A DNA stretch of 64,000 bases, taken from the NCBI RefSeq assembly GCF_026262505.1, contig NC_067204.1:21855300-21919299 (forward strand), written 5' to 3'. The position numbers and the translations under genes were made by a program. The notes beneath the pieces were generated by a model, which did no database searches, was not told where the DNA came from, and saw only the letters and a program-made list of their open reading frames with translations. Shown here piece after piece: positions 39,850 through 49,570 of the stretch. The stretch's first letter is position 1. Each line of letters opens with the position of its first letter. This DNA is from Trichomonas vaginalis G3 (taxonomy: Eukaryota; Parabasalia; Trichomonadida; Trichomonadidae).

Positions 39850-40725
39850 TATGTTAGAAAAAAAGTTTGCTGACATTGACAAGAAATTTGAGAATGTTTT
39901 AAACAAGAACAAGAGGAAGTTAGAAAATGCTCAGATAAAGCCTATTACATGACAAGTTCTTATTTGCTCAGAATGGTATAACAGGTCTAATTGCACCACC
40001 TGGGTCGGGTAAGACTTTCACTTATCTTAAAATGGCTGCACAACAACAAGAACTAGATGAGAAGAAACCCATTCTATGAGTTAGTTGTTATTTGTAGTAC
40101 TTTCTGGTCAATTTGACCAAACCGTCAATTCGTTCAAAGATATTAAAAAAGTCTAAGTTAGTATGTATAAAAGACTCTGAGTTGTTAGATTGGATAAAGA
40201 AGTACCAAAGAAGAGTTTTGAAGTACAATGCTATAAATGAGTATATAAATTCTAAGTTTAAAGACCCAAATGAGGAAATGCAGAGAATATTAGAGAAGAA
40301 ACACTTCAGAAACAAACAGAAAGAGATAGAATACATTTCGAAGAAATTGCAATCTTACGATTGGAAGACTTACCCTCATAGATGTCTTCTTATCTTAGAT
40401 GACTTTGCTTCTCATCCTTTGTTAAAGAATAGAGAACAAGACATGTGTCGAATTCTTAAGAAGCTCAGACACTTTAACATCTCAGTTGTCATTTGTGTAC
40501 AGACAGCAAGAGTTTAAGTAAGGATGTAAAGAGAATACTTACTGACATTGTACTTTTCCCCGGATTGTCCGAAGACGATTTCATGGAACTTATGAAAGAG
40601 TCCATGGCAGGTAAGTTTGACAGACATGAACTATGGGAGAAGTACAAAGTCATACAAGACCCTCATACTTCTTTCAGAATTCATATCTACGCAAACAAAG
40701 TTCAAATTGTAAAAAGTCAAGCGTA
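39850..40725 (+). pseudogene. P2 packaging ATPase (FtsK/HerA, A32-like)
   Basis: A Walker A loop (GLIAPPGSGKTFTYL) is followed about 120 codons later by the Walker B strand LLILDDFASHPLL, then HFNISVVICVQT, the sensor-type strand of the HerA/FtsK superfamily. The C-terminus IYANKVQIVKSQA is repeated beyond the inserted cassette at 42,286-42,316. The enzyme would translocate element DNA into capsids. It is broken in a few places. Confidence 0.75.
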
Positions 40726-40878
40726 AAAATAAAGAGTGCAATTTACTCTGCTTGTTTGAAGTTGTCAAAATACTCTGTTATTTTTCACTGTTTTCATAGA
40801 GTTTTGGCGACTGGGGTTTCTTCCCTACTCGCTGTTCTTCTTTCGGTTTTCCGAGGGAAGCAAGCATATGAGGAAATT

Positions 40879-41072
40879 CATGAAATTTCATACGGAATTC
40901 AATAAAAATAATGTTTATGTTAGAATGTTAGATCTAACATGTTTTCTAACATGTTTTCTAACATGGTCTAAAACATACAAAACTCATGAAATTTCATACG
41001 GAATTCAGCAAAAATAATGTTTATGTTAGAATGTTAGATCTAACATGTTTTCTAACATGTTTTCTAACATAA
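40879..41072. repeat. Cassette inverted repeats, left pair
   Basis: Two tandem copies contain ATGTTAGAATGTTAGATCTA and then TTCTAACATG repeated. Their inverse pair is at 42,090-42,280. AGATCT forms the centre of a short palindrome (ATGTTAGATCTAACAT) in every unit. Confidence 0.85.
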
Positions 41073-41076
41073 CTAT

Positions 41077-42018
41077 TTACAAGCGTTTTACATGGTATAT
41101 GTTGCGATGGTTCATGACTCTAAACAATTTCGTAGCTTCTATTTCTTCTGTCAGTATGTCAAAAGTTTTAACGATACCGAAAGTTTCTTTATACTTCTTC
41201 TTGACGTCAGATAGAAGGAAATCGTCAGCAGTTGGATAGTTTTTGTTCAGAAATTCTAACATGTTCATTTTATCTTCTGCTGGTTTTTCTGCTTCTTTCT
41301 TTAAATCTGCATAGTCGTTTCGCATACGTTCTATCTCTTTGACGGAGTAGTTATATTTCCTCATTGCTGCTTTACATTTTGAACATTGCGGATTCATTTT
41401 TGCGTTATATTCTGAAACCTTACCTGCTAAAACAACTAAGGCGTCAATGGTTTTCTTCATCTCGAACATAGCGGGTCTTATTTGTTCGTTCCATACCTTA
41501 CCCCTACTTTCTTTATCTCTTATTTCCCAAACACATTTTGCAACTAATGAAACAAAGTTGTCGTAGGTCTTAAATTCTTCGGATTTGTAAAGGTCAGAGA
41601 TGTTCTTATATACCATGTCGCAATCTTTGTCCATAACCTTATGGTTGCAATGAAAACCAAGGAATTCATAATTTACCTTTCGTATGAACTTCTTTATTTC
41701 TACTGAGTCAGTTGCTTTGACTTCTATTTCGTCAAATTCGGGAATGGTTAGTTTTTGTTGTTGGATTTCAGGCAATTTGGGTAAATGGTCAATAATGTCC
41801 TGCATTTCATAAAGATACTGTTCATTTGTTTCATCTTTCGCACTACAGTCTAAATTACTTGTTAAAAGTTCTTGCTTTATCTTCTGGATTTTTGTTTCGA
41901 AAGTATATGAAGAAGGAATGAAGTTTTTCATCTCTACTAACATAGATGTTGGATTCATAACTAGCGAGTTTGGTGCTGTAGTTGTTTGAATTGTTGTTGT
42001 GCCGATTGTTGAAATCAT
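41077..42018 (-). CDS. Cassette protein (313 aa), unknown
   Basis: This ORF looks whole although its surroundings are decayed. An N-terminal Thr/Ser-rich start (MISTIGTTTIQTTTAP) is followed by a mostly helical protein with paired cysteines (NPQCSKCKAAM, near residue 218) that may bind zinc, a coiled-coil stretch (VKEIERMRNDYADLKKEAEK) and a C-terminal LLSDVKKKYKETFGI region that could be a winged-helix or similar DNA-binding fold. No nuclease or recombinase motif is visible. It is flanked by inverted repeats on both sides, so it is probably the cargo or mobility gene of the cassette. Confidence 0.6.
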   Translation of the reverse strand: MISTIGTTTIQTTTAPNSLVMNPTSMLVEMKNFIPSSYTFETKIQKIKQELLTSNLDCSAKDETNEQYLYEMQDIIDHLPKLPEIQQQKLTIPEFDEIEVKATDSVEIKKFIRKVNYEFLGFHCNHKVMDKDCDMVYKNISDLYKSEEFKTYDNFVSLVAKCVWEIRDKESRGKVWNEQIRPAMFEMKKTIDALVVLAGKVSEYNAKMNPQCSKCKAAMRKYNYSVKEIERMRNDYADLKKEAEKPAEDKMNMLEFLNKNYPTADDFLLSDVKKKYKETFGIVKTFDILTEEIEATKLFRVMNHRNIYHVKRL

Positions 42019-42089
42019 GTCTTTTATACAAAATAAAAAAAATAAATAAAATAAAAAATAAAACTAATTTTATTTTTTATTTCGGGAAA

Positions 42090-42280
42090 ATTCATGAAAA
42101 TTCAAGAGTTTTAGACCATGTTAGAAAACGTGTTAGAAAACATGTTAGATCTAACATTCTAACATAAATTATATTTTTGGTGTAAATTTCATGAAAATTC
42201 AAGAGTTTTAGACCATGTTAGAAAACGTGTTAGAAAACATGTTAGATCTAACATTCTAACATAAACATTATTTTTGCTGA
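42090..42280. repeat. Cassette inverted repeats, right pair
   Basis: Two tandem units with CATGTTAGATCTAACATTCT face the left pair at 40,879-41,072. The two right units are almost identical to each other and differ from the left ones mainly by ACG for ATG in one TTCTAACATG copy. Confidence 0.85.
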
Positions 42281-42559
42281 ATTCAGCAACAAAATTCAAA
42301 TTGTAAAAAGTCAAGCTTGAAAAATGTAAGTGTTTAGTCTTAGTAAGATGGTAGCTTCTTAAAGCAAATACCATTGCTGAGTTTTATGTACGTGAAGAGA
42401 AGTACAATGAATTCAATTACGAGTACAATTGCAATGACAACTAAGGCAACTATTTTTGTTTTGCCAGCAAGGGTACTTCTTCTCTTCCAATGGTTCGGCA
42501 GAACTATACTCACTCATGAGAAATGCCAAAACGGTTTAATAGAAAAAGTGTTATTTTTC

Positions 42560-42754
42560 ATGTCCGAAGACTCGAAGGTGCAACACTTCCAAAATACCGA
42601 CGAACTCAGAAGAGCAGCATGGCAGTATGTTCTTGACAACTTCTTTGAGTTCTCCAGGCACACCTTGGAAAATGCTGAAGAACTCCGACACAGAGAATTT
42701 GGAGAAATTGCACTCCAATACTACATTGACAAACAAAGGGTAAACAAAGGGTAA
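42560..42754 (+). CDS. P2 small protein (64 aa), unknown
   Basis: The frame starts MSEDSKVQHFQNTDELRRAA and is helical and acidic. AAAAAGTGTTATTTTTC precedes the ATG, in line with other P2 starts. A longer upstream frame exists but lacks this promoter context. It ends in a short direct repeat of GGGTAAACAAA. Confidence 0.5.
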   Translation: MSEDSKVQHFQNTDELRRAAWQYVLDNFFEFSRHTLENAEELRHREFGEIALQYYIDKQRVNKG

Positions 42755-42806
42755 ACAAAGGGTAAAATAAGACTAAAAACTTAAGGTTTAAAAAAGTGAC
42801 ATTTTT

Positions 42807-43007
42807 ATGAGCTCCGAGTCACCGAGAAAACTTGGTCAGATGTTAGCAGCTTACTTCCCTGAGGAGGATGGAAGCGTTACATACGTAAGGTTCAAAAACA
42901 ACGAACCTGGAATTGCGTACCAAATTCGCAATTACATGACCATGGAAGAGTACGAAAGGTTCCTACAAGAGAAACCAGCTCTAAACAACTCAGAAAAGAA
43001 AGAATAA
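42807..43007 (+). CDS. P2 small protein (66 aa), unknown
   Basis: AAAAAGTGACATTTTT stands directly before the ATG. The protein reads MSSESPRKLGQMLAAYFPEE onward and looks whole. No family is recognised. Confidence 0.55.
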   Translation: MSSESPRKLGQMLAAYFPEEDGSVTYVRFKNNEPGIAYQIRNYMTMEEYERFLQEKPALNNSEKKE

Positions 43008-43035
43008 AAAGTTTAACTCGTAATTGTTTATTTTT

Positions 43036-43656
43036 TTACTTGTATGGGCAAGCTGCAAGAATGAAGTCGACTATCTCAGTCTTTGTCTTGACCAGTTGGA
43101 CTGCTCTTGTAAGCACGTCTGTTTTGCGGTCTCCAGCTGGTGTCTGACCTTCGTAATTGCGCATGTTCTTGAGAGCTCCAACTGTAAATGATTGTAGGAT
43201 GAAGAGTCTCTCAGACTGCTTGAGGTAGTCTTCACGGTCACGAACCGAATCTGTGGTACGAGTCGAATCGGTCGATTTGAGGGAAGAGACTGAAAGCCTG
43301 TCATCTTCCATCGGGGCTGTGGCATACTCTTTGCGTAAGCGGTTCAGACCTTCTTCGAAGTCTTGGTCTCTCTTCGATTGAGATTGAGATTGAGATTGCT
43401 GGGGTGGAGCTTGCTGGAACAACCAAGGGTTGGGGAAGTAAGGCATAGGCTGAGGAGGAGGGTAGTTCGGGAAGCCTTGTGGGGGTAGTAACCTTGAGGT
43501 GGAAATTGGTAGTAACCTTGAGGTGGAAATTGGTAGTAACCTTGAGGTGGAAATTGTAGTAATTTGGTGAGGGACTTGCTGAGGAGACTGTTGTGGCGCT
43601 GGGGCTGTCGGTTCTTCTGGTTTGGGAATCGGCTCGGTTGGTGGGACGTCGGACAT
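43036..43656 (-). pseudogene. P2 proline-rich protein with helical C-terminus
   Basis: A Pro/Gln-rich N-terminal half contains three 24-bp repeats of a short Pro/Gln/Tyr-type motif (about 43,488-43,562). The C-terminal half is helical and charged (RLFILQSFTVGALKNMRNYE). It may be a virion component. Upstream, 43,655-43,735 holds two copies of TGTCGGAAGGAAGAAC. The part is slightly broken. Confidence 0.45.
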
Positions 43657-43940
43657 TCGTTTGTGTCCTGTCGGAAGGAAGAACTTTTTCTGTCGGACTT
43701 CGTTTGTGTCCTGTCGGAAGGAAGAACTTTTCTGAAGTTCGACGAAAAAGTTCTCAATTTTCGAAAATTTGAATGGTTTACGGACGGACAACTGGAAGAG
43801 TTCTTCCTGTCGTCGGGAAAATTTTTCCCTTTGTCCGGAAAATATTTTCCTGTCGGATGGAAGGACTCGGAATGCCAGAAGGATTTGACGAGGCAATTTA
43901 CCTAATGAAATAAGTTGTGTAAAAGCTACTTGCGCAGGTC

Positions 43941-44105
43941 ATGAAGCCCAAGGTCAAGTACACCACTATTTCTGGAAGGTCTACACTTCAGCTCGAGACT
44001 TCGACTGGAATTCCAATTCAAATACCAGACGGGACAGCCTACGATGGCATAAAGGACGCCAAAAGAGAAGCTCTTGTTAAGTTCTTTGCAAACGTCCATG
44101 GATAA
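43941..44105 (+). CDS. P2 small protein (54 aa), unknown
   Basis: The protein reads MKPKVKYTTISGRSTLQLET and ends KREALVKFFANVHG. It is compact, basic and looks whole. Its last codons overlap the next gene by eight bases, suggesting one transcript. Confidence 0.5.
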   Translation: MKPKVKYTTISGRSTLQLETSTGIPIQIPDGTAYDGIKDAKREALVKFFANVHG

Positions 44106-44226
44106 AAATACCAAACAAGGAGAACCCCCTACCCCATATGAAATTGGCAATTCAGTCTCTCCTTCACTCTCTCGGGTCAGCCGTTTCTACATAACCTGTG
44201 AAGGCGACATCCAACCAGTTCAGTAA
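44098..44226 (+). CDS. P2 small protein (42 aa), unknown
   Basis: It starts inside the end of the 54-residue gene and reads MDKNTKQGEPPTPYEIGNSV onward, ending GDIQPVQ. Short and polar, it is supported mainly by the overlap and position. Confidence 0.35.
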   Translation: MDKNTKQGEPPTPYEIGNSVSPSLSRVSRFYITCEGDIQPVQ

Positions 44227-44268
44227 ACCTTAACGTTTAGAGTAAAAACATTTTTTTTCATTTTTTGA

Positions 44269-44853
44269 ATGAAGCAAGTTAAATTCGTCCCACACCAATC
44301 TCAATGGACCGATGAAGAGTTTCAAGCCATGGTTGAAGACGTTGAGAACGACATAGACGGCGAACTTGAAGGAGCTCAAATCACAATTGCAACCAAAATT
44401 GCACAAGTCAAGGAACAGATAGCTCCACTTAAAGCTACCAAAGCTACTCTTGACCTCATGGATAGTTACCGTTTAGATGTCAAGAGTGGAATAAGACATT
44501 TAAAATTAAAACTTCTAAACTACGAAGCTATACTCCAAAAGTTAGCAGAAATGAGAAGACTTTACCAGAGCTACTTACATGTAAGGGACTTACCTTCAAG
44601 CAGTCCGACCAAAGATGAATTTTCTGACATTGTCCCAATTTTGTCCGAAAGTCAGCTCAGATGTTTCGAACTGCTCCCAACATATCCAGAATATGAACGT
44701 TTGCCTGAACTCTTCCGCAATCTCAAAAAACGTTTTTTGGTTCTCATGTTCGAAACTTTTATCGGAAGAGACAACAAACGTTCAGAAGAAGAACAAGATA
44801 TTATTTTAAACTTGTTGTATGACTTAACCGTCATAACAAGCTTTTTGAAGTAA
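44269..44853 (+). CDS. P2 helical protein (194 aa), unknown
   Basis: A T run and the ATG of MKQVKFVPHQSQWTDEEFQA begin an intact, almost wholly helical protein with several likely coiled coils (ATKIAQVKEQIAPLKATKAT; LKLLNYEAILQKLAEMRRLY). It is one of the longest whole-looking genes of P2. Function is unknown. Confidence 0.6.
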   Translation: MKQVKFVPHQSQWTDEEFQAMVEDVENDIDGELEGAQITIATKIAQVKEQIAPLKATKATLDLMDSYRLDVKSGIRHLKLKLLNYEAILQKLAEMRRLYQSYLHVRDLPSSSPTKDEFSDIVPILSESQLRCFELLPTYPEYERLPELFRNLKKRFLVLMFETFIGRDNKRSEEEQDIILNLLYDLTVITSFLK

Positions 44854-44885
44854 AACCGTCATTCTCAAACCACTTCATTTTTTCG

Positions 44886-45337
44886 ATGTCCGAACAAGCA
44901 CCGAAGCCAAACTCAATGGAAGATGTCCTTTCAAGGTTGCCAGACAAGCGCCCAGTTCAAATTCAAATTTGCCCATTGAAAGCTCATCTGACAAACACCG
45001 TTAAGACTCTCCAAAGTAGTCTTATGAAGAGATGAAATCTAAAGTGATTCCTCATGAACCAAGCTTCCAATGAGAAATCCTGAACGATTTAGCGGAAACC
45101 TTGCGCATTTACGAGAGAGAGAACCGAGACCTTGCCAGACTCATCTACCGTTTCTTCGAAGAGATAGACGCCATCTGGAAGGTACTCGGAAAGGACAGAA
45201 CATGCAACACCGTACTTCGTGAGTACCAAATTGAAGAAGGAATTGTCGAGGAAGAAGAGGAAGAAGAGGAAGAAGAGAAACACGAAGAAGAGAAACACGA
45301 AGAAAAAGGAAGTTTGGGCAACCCTTGTTGCCGATGA
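44886..45337 (+). pseudogene. P2 helical protein with acidic run
   Basis: It begins MSEQAPKPNSMEDVLSRLPD. A helical part (RENRDLARLIYRFFEEIDAI) leads to a long Glu run. It is decayed, with a few breaks. Confidence 0.4.
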
Positions 45338-45339
45338 CG

Positions 45340-45576
45340 CTTACGAAATTTCACAACCCTACCCATACAAAATCCGCAACAGGGGACCGGCAAGGTTCTT
45401 ACCCCAGTCCTCAACAACTTGGGACACTTGAACTTACCCTTCGGAATTACGGTACAATTTCCATGGGAAGGCTTGTCGGTATGCAATGGGTTCCAAATCC
45501 AAACAAGAAGACGAGGGTCAGACACATTGACGGTGACAAGCTCAACAACCGTAAGGAGAACCTCGAGTGGTTCTAA
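45340..45576 (+). pseudogene. HNH endonuclease-like remnant in P2
   Basis: The last ~30 codons read VRHIDGDKLNNRKENLEWF, a clear match to the HNH_3 pattern of phage and homing endonucleases, in which the conserved His, Asn and Asn-x-x-Asn-Leu residues are kept. Upstream codons show a weaker NUMOD-like region. It could be a homing nuclease that once entered the element. The part is broken. Confidence 0.6.
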
Positions 45577-45625
45577 GAGTAAAAAAATTTTATTTTAGGG
45601 GGAAACCCCAAGTAAATTTAAGTTT

Positions 45626-45889
45626 TTAGTTGCGTAAGCGGCTTAAATTAAGGATAATTTGGACAAGTAGTTCCTGACCTCTGAATAGGACTCTTTCGTC
45701 ATCCCAGTTGCGTAGGAGGTCGTCCCAGAGGAGTTGGTAGAATTGCCAATCCAAGGACGATTTGTCCTCCCAGGCATTGAGGATGTACTGCTCGTAGAGT
45801 TTCATGACCTCTGCCTTGCACCAGACACCCTCTCCCTTGGAACGTAAGGCTTCTTCGAAGTGCTCGAATGCGATTGGCTGCTTGACCAT
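45626..45889 (-). CDS. P2 small helical protein (87 aa), unknown
   Basis: The protein starts MVKQPIAFEHFEEALRSKGE and ends IILNLSRLRN, rich in Trp and Leu. It diverges from the next gene, and the 30-base spacer between them contains CAAAAAGTGTCA on its own strand. It looks whole. Confidence 0.5.
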   Translation of the reverse strand: MVKQPIAFEHFEEALRSKGEGVWCKAEVMKLYEQYILNAWEDKSSLDWQFYQLLWDDLLRNWDDERVLFRGQELLVQIILNLSRLRN

Positions 45890-45919
45890 CCGAAATGACA
45901 CTTTTTGTCCGTTTGGTCA

Positions 45920-46165
45920 ATGTTCGTGTCTCGTGCCATAGTCGACGAAAATACAGACAAACAGGTTATATATGAGTTTGAGACCAAGAATGGTGTAACT
46001 CGACCTGTCCGATTCAAAGACTCCGAGGGCGACCATGAAATTAAACGGAAATTAGCTAGGAAGGAATATAAAATGGACTGGTTGCCACCACCTCCACCTC
46101 CACCACCTTTACCTGTTCCTCAAGTAAATAAGCCTTTCCCGTTCCCAAGAATTCCCACATTTTAA
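45920..46165 (+). CDS. P2 small protein with proline run (81 aa), unknown
   Basis: The protein starts MFVSRAIVDENTDKQVIYEF and contains an eight-proline run before PLPVPQVNKPFPFPRIPTF at its end. It looks whole. Function is unknown. Confidence 0.5.
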   Translation: MFVSRAIVDENTDKQVIYEFETKNGVTRPVRFKDSEGDHEIKRKLARKEYKMDWLPPPPPPPPLPVPQVNKPFPFPRIPTF

Positions 46166-46187
46166 TTCAAATTCGAATAAAAATTTT

Positions 46188-48330
46188 TTATTTCATGCAA
46201 TGTTTTATTTCTGTGCCGTCTTCAAGTATGCCCCAGTACTTACGCTTGGAGAGGACATGAACTTCGGTGAAAATTTTGTCCAATTTGAATTGACCCATCT
46301 TCTCACCGACCATTCCCATTTCAATGAGTTTGTTATACCCTTCTTCGTTCGTCATGAGTGCATCGATGTTCTCATAGTAAACCTTCACTTTGGATTTGAC
46401 TTCGGAGAAGAATTTGTTGTACTGTCAAGGACTGCTTTTGCGAACTGAGGGTAAGACCAATGTTCGACAATAGGTTTTAATGTGGTTACTAAGCCACTTT
46501 GACCTTGAGTAAATTCGTACTTCAAAACAAAAGGAGAAAACCTTTCAACAAAGTTGTCGACCTTCTCATAATGTTTACTCTTCATCTCTTGAGGTTTTTT
46601 AATGGAATATCCCCATGTCGAATTCATAAGCAATTTGAGTGTCATTGCAAGTTTGGGGTTTGAAGCTTTCCTAATATCATACAGTTGTTGTATGACTTTT
46701 CCAACTGTATAGTTCCTTCCCGGGAACTCACCATCTTCGTTTGGAATTCCAGTTGGAATATATTGGACAAACCTCATGTACGCAGCGTTAAGGTCGACAT
46801 AGTATATCTTTTCGTTTGAGTCGAACTTGTCGCAACCAATCGGTCCAGTTTCGTGGAAATTCAAGTGAGTCTCTTATCTTCTGAGAAACTTCTCCTGTTA
46901 TCTCATAAACATCGTCGAAGCAACCTGTTTCATATAAAACCTTCTGACCTAACTCAGATGCTCTCCAATACAATTTGACGTCAATTGGATGTCTCAATGG
47001 AAGTTTGTTTATAGCATCTTGAAGTTCTTGCAACCTCATTGGAAGTTCTTCTGGTTCAGGTTGGTATCCGAACAATCCAACTCCTTTTGGAGCTGTGTAC
47101 TTCTTTTGTGCTAGAACTTTGTCTGGAACAACTTTTGGTCTTACCAACAATGAAAAGTTTGTTTCGTCTTTTGGTACAAAAGTTTCTGTCAGCTTGTCAT
47201 CTGGAATTGGTTCCAACAAACCTTTCTCGAAAAGAATTTAACAGCTCTGACAATGTTGCACTTACCTTTTCCGAACAATGGGTTTGTAAGACTTTCGTTC
47301 AACATGAAGTGGTTGTGGACAATTGCAATCTTCAACCATGGTAAATTGAACTCAACAACATAGTCGTCATGTGAAGAACCTTTAGCTGTAGGTATGTTGA
47401 CTCGGATATTGACATTTGCCAACGGTGCAATTTTTGCCAATTGACCTCTGAGAATGTACCTTGTCTTCACACATGACTCAAGATACTTCATCTTCTCATC
47501 TGTAACAAGACCAGAGTTCCTGAGACATGTAAGAATGCAAGGTTCATTGACAATTGTTTCAATTGAATTGTAAATTCCATACCTTGTCAAGTCAATGTCA
47601 GACTTATTTATGAACGGGAAGTATCCAGCATGTTGTCTGACTGCTTGAGGGGTTAGGTTGGTACCATTCGAACTTGACACTTGCAATTCCTTCAATTGCA
47701 TTCAAAATGTCTGAGTCGGAGTCAACCATTTGTTCTCTCTTTGTAGTCTTGAAAGCGTCAAGAAGTTGTGCGGCTGTTGTGACATTGCCATGTGCATAGT
47801 AAATGTGACCATCCAAATCTGTTATGGTCAATCTGAGATTGTATCCTTTCTTATTTCCGTCTTGAATTGCAGCAAGTACTCCCATGAAGCCTTCTTTGTT
47901 CTTTCCTTCGTCAAAGTTTACTGTAAAGGTTCGACCAGATGTAATTTGACTTCTAACTTCACGATACTTTCATATGCATATCTTGTTCTTTCCATGGGAG
48001 CATGACCATCCTCTGCACTACCTTTTTTCCTTCTCAAAGGATGCAATTGTTCGTCATGTTTCCAGTAGAACCTGGCAAAGCCGTCGTGTCCTTCAACTGA
48101 GGTTCACTAACATCGAAAGGCATGTCCATAAGACGTTCTTCTTCTAACCTCTCTAGTCTGTTTGGATAATTGGCGCGTGCTGTTTCAAGTCCATTTCGTA
48201 GGTCAGACCAGCCAGTTTGTCATAGACTTTTATGGGTCTTCCCTTCCTATATTTAAACTTCTTTGAAACTCTCCAACCATATCTTTCTAACTCTGCTTTT
48301 ATTCTAGCAGACTTTCTATCCATTCTATAT
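46188..48330 (-). pseudogene. P2 protein-primed DNA polymerase B
   Basis: Polymerase motifs are recognisable on the - strand: IYYVDLNAAYMRF (motif A), KLLMNSTWGYSIKKP (motif B) and YYENIDALMTNEEG (motif C, with an unusual central residue pattern). The upstream part would hold the exonuclease and terminal-protein-primed regions. Protein-primed PolB replicates linear Polinton genomes. The gene is broken in several places and is one of the most decayed parts of P2. Confidence 0.75.
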
Positions 48331-48368
48331 GGGGCATTTTTATAAAAATAAAAAAATATTTTTTTTCT

Positions 48369-48596
48369 TTACTTAACATAACCGCCTGCTACCAGAAGTC
48401 TTTGACGCCAACCCATACCAGCTAATGAAGGTTGACTTGGTTTAGTTTCCAAACTAAACTTTGGTTTTGGTTTATCTTCAGTTTTTGGCTCCCTTCTTCT
48501 ATCTATCGGTCTTTCGTCACTTTTCGGTTCACCTGACTTTACTTCACTTGCAGGTATGGTTGTGTCGTCAACATCTTCATAAATATCATATGCCAT
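48369..48596 (-). CDS. P2 small charged protein (75 aa), unknown
   Basis: The protein starts MAYDIYEDVDDTTIPASEVK, has a Lys/Pro-rich middle and ends LAGMGWRQRLLVAGGYVK. The hydrophobic end may anchor it to the capsid. It looks whole. Confidence 0.45.
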   Translation of the reverse strand: MAYDIYEDVDDTTIPASEVKSGEPKSDERPIDRRREPKTEDKPKPKFSLETKPSQPSLAGMGWRQRLLVAGGYVK

Positions 48597-48629
48597 TTGT
48601 TTTTGTTTTCCTTTCAACTTTTTGTGTTT

Positions 48630-48961
48630 GTTTGTAAAGTTTAGAATATTTCGACTCTAAGTCAATGAGATGTTCTATATAATGTTGGTCGGTGGTAGGG
48701 TAAAGTAAACTTTTCCATCTGTTGTCTCGAAAGCTCCTTCAGACTTCAATATTTTATTTGTGAGAGTCTGTTTCTTTTTTGAGATACTAGCCGTTCCATT
48801 TCTATGAAAAGTGACTTTATAGTTAGGGTTTGTATTCCAGACCTGGCACTTTCTATTATTGAATTTTTCTCTTCATCTGTAAGTTCTTTGACAGGTTTTG
48901 ACAATGGTTCTGAACTTTTTGTTTGTGGTGTCAAATCTACCGTTTCAACTTCTTCGGTCAT
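48630..48961 (-). pseudogene. P2 unknown acidic protein
   Basis: It begins MTEEVETVDLTPQTKSSEPL and is helical further on. TTTTTTACTGAGATGAAATG lies at its start and again at the start of the next upstream gene (49,133), so it may be a shared gene-start motif. The part is slightly broken. Confidence 0.4.
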
Positions 48962-48980
48962 TTCATCTCAGTAAAAAATT

Positions 48981-49133
48981 TTAGTTTGGTTTGTTTTCAA
49001 CTGGTTGTTGTTGTTTTTTAAGTCGGTCTAAAACTTCCTGAGGTATAGGAAGAACTTGACAAACACGTTGTGTAACTGCTGGAAGTCGACAAATCCATCT
49101 TGAACCCATTTGTCTCAATGCTGTATTGTTCAT
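48981..49133 (-). CDS. P2 small protein (50 aa), unknown
   Basis: It reads MNNTALRQMGSRWICRLPAV and ends KKQQQPVENKPN. The same CTGAGATGAAATG context precedes it as precedes the gene at 48,961, which supports it as a gene. It looks whole. Confidence 0.45.
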   Translation of the reverse strand: MNNTALRQMGSRWICRLPAVTQRVCQVLPIPQEVLDRLKKQQQPVENKPN

Positions 49134-49151
49134 TTCATCTCAGTAAAAAAT

Positions 49152-49553
49152 TTACATTCCCCACGTTTGAGGCGGTTGCGGTTGGTTATTGTTTACCCAC
49201 TGTTGTGCATGGTTATATCCTCTGTTAAAGAATCTTTCACCTTGGTCCATATAGTGTCCTGCTTGGTTATAGTAGTCATTTGCTTTGTTATAATAGTTTC
49301 CTGCTTGTCTTCCTACATTGTCCATCCATCCTTGAACTTTTCCTCTTGTTTCAGGATTTGGAATAAGATTTGTTGCATCTCGTGCTACATCCCAACCTTT
49401 CTGTACAGTTTGTATAATAGGTTGTGCTTTCTCTTTAAGTATACCTAATGTACTCAAAATCTTCCTTCCAACTCCAAATACACCTCTGGCTATTGTTCCC
49501 ACCGCGGGCAAAAATCTGGATGCAACTCCTGCTAATGCGCCAAATAAACCCAT
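49152..49553 (-). CDS. P2 amphipathic capsid-associated protein (133 aa)
   Basis: The N-terminus MGLFGALAGVASRFLPAVGT is a hydrophobic glycine/alanine helix like adenovirus pVI and the minor capsid proteins of Polintons. The C-terminal half is Asn/Tyr/Gln-rich (YYNKANDYYNQAGHYMDQGE). It looks whole. A role in membrane passage or capsid assembly is inference from family knowledge. Confidence 0.5.
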   Translation of the reverse strand: MGLFGALAGVASRFLPAVGTIARGVFGVGRKILSTLGILKEKAQPIIQTVQKGWDVARDATNLIPNPETRGKVQGWMDNVGRQAGNYYNKANDYYNQAGHYMDQGERFFNRGYNHAQQWVNNNQPQPPQTWGM

Positions 49554-49570
49554 TTCTTATGGGTTAAAAA

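Larger units (their letters stand above)
40692..42316. mobile_element. 1.6-kb cassette inserted at the 3' end of the P2 ATPase gene
   Basis: A ~31-bp direct repeat ending CAAATTGTAAAAAGTCAAGC lies at 40,692-40,722 and 42,286-42,316; it is the last codons of the ATPase gene, so the gene end is restored on both sides. Between them, two tandem ~106-bp units rich in TTCTAACATG (about 40,879-41,072) face two inverted ~98-bp units (about 42,090-42,280). The only gene is the 313-residue one. The layout recalls site-specific insertion into gene 3' ends, but no recombinase is recognised. Confidence 0.65.
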
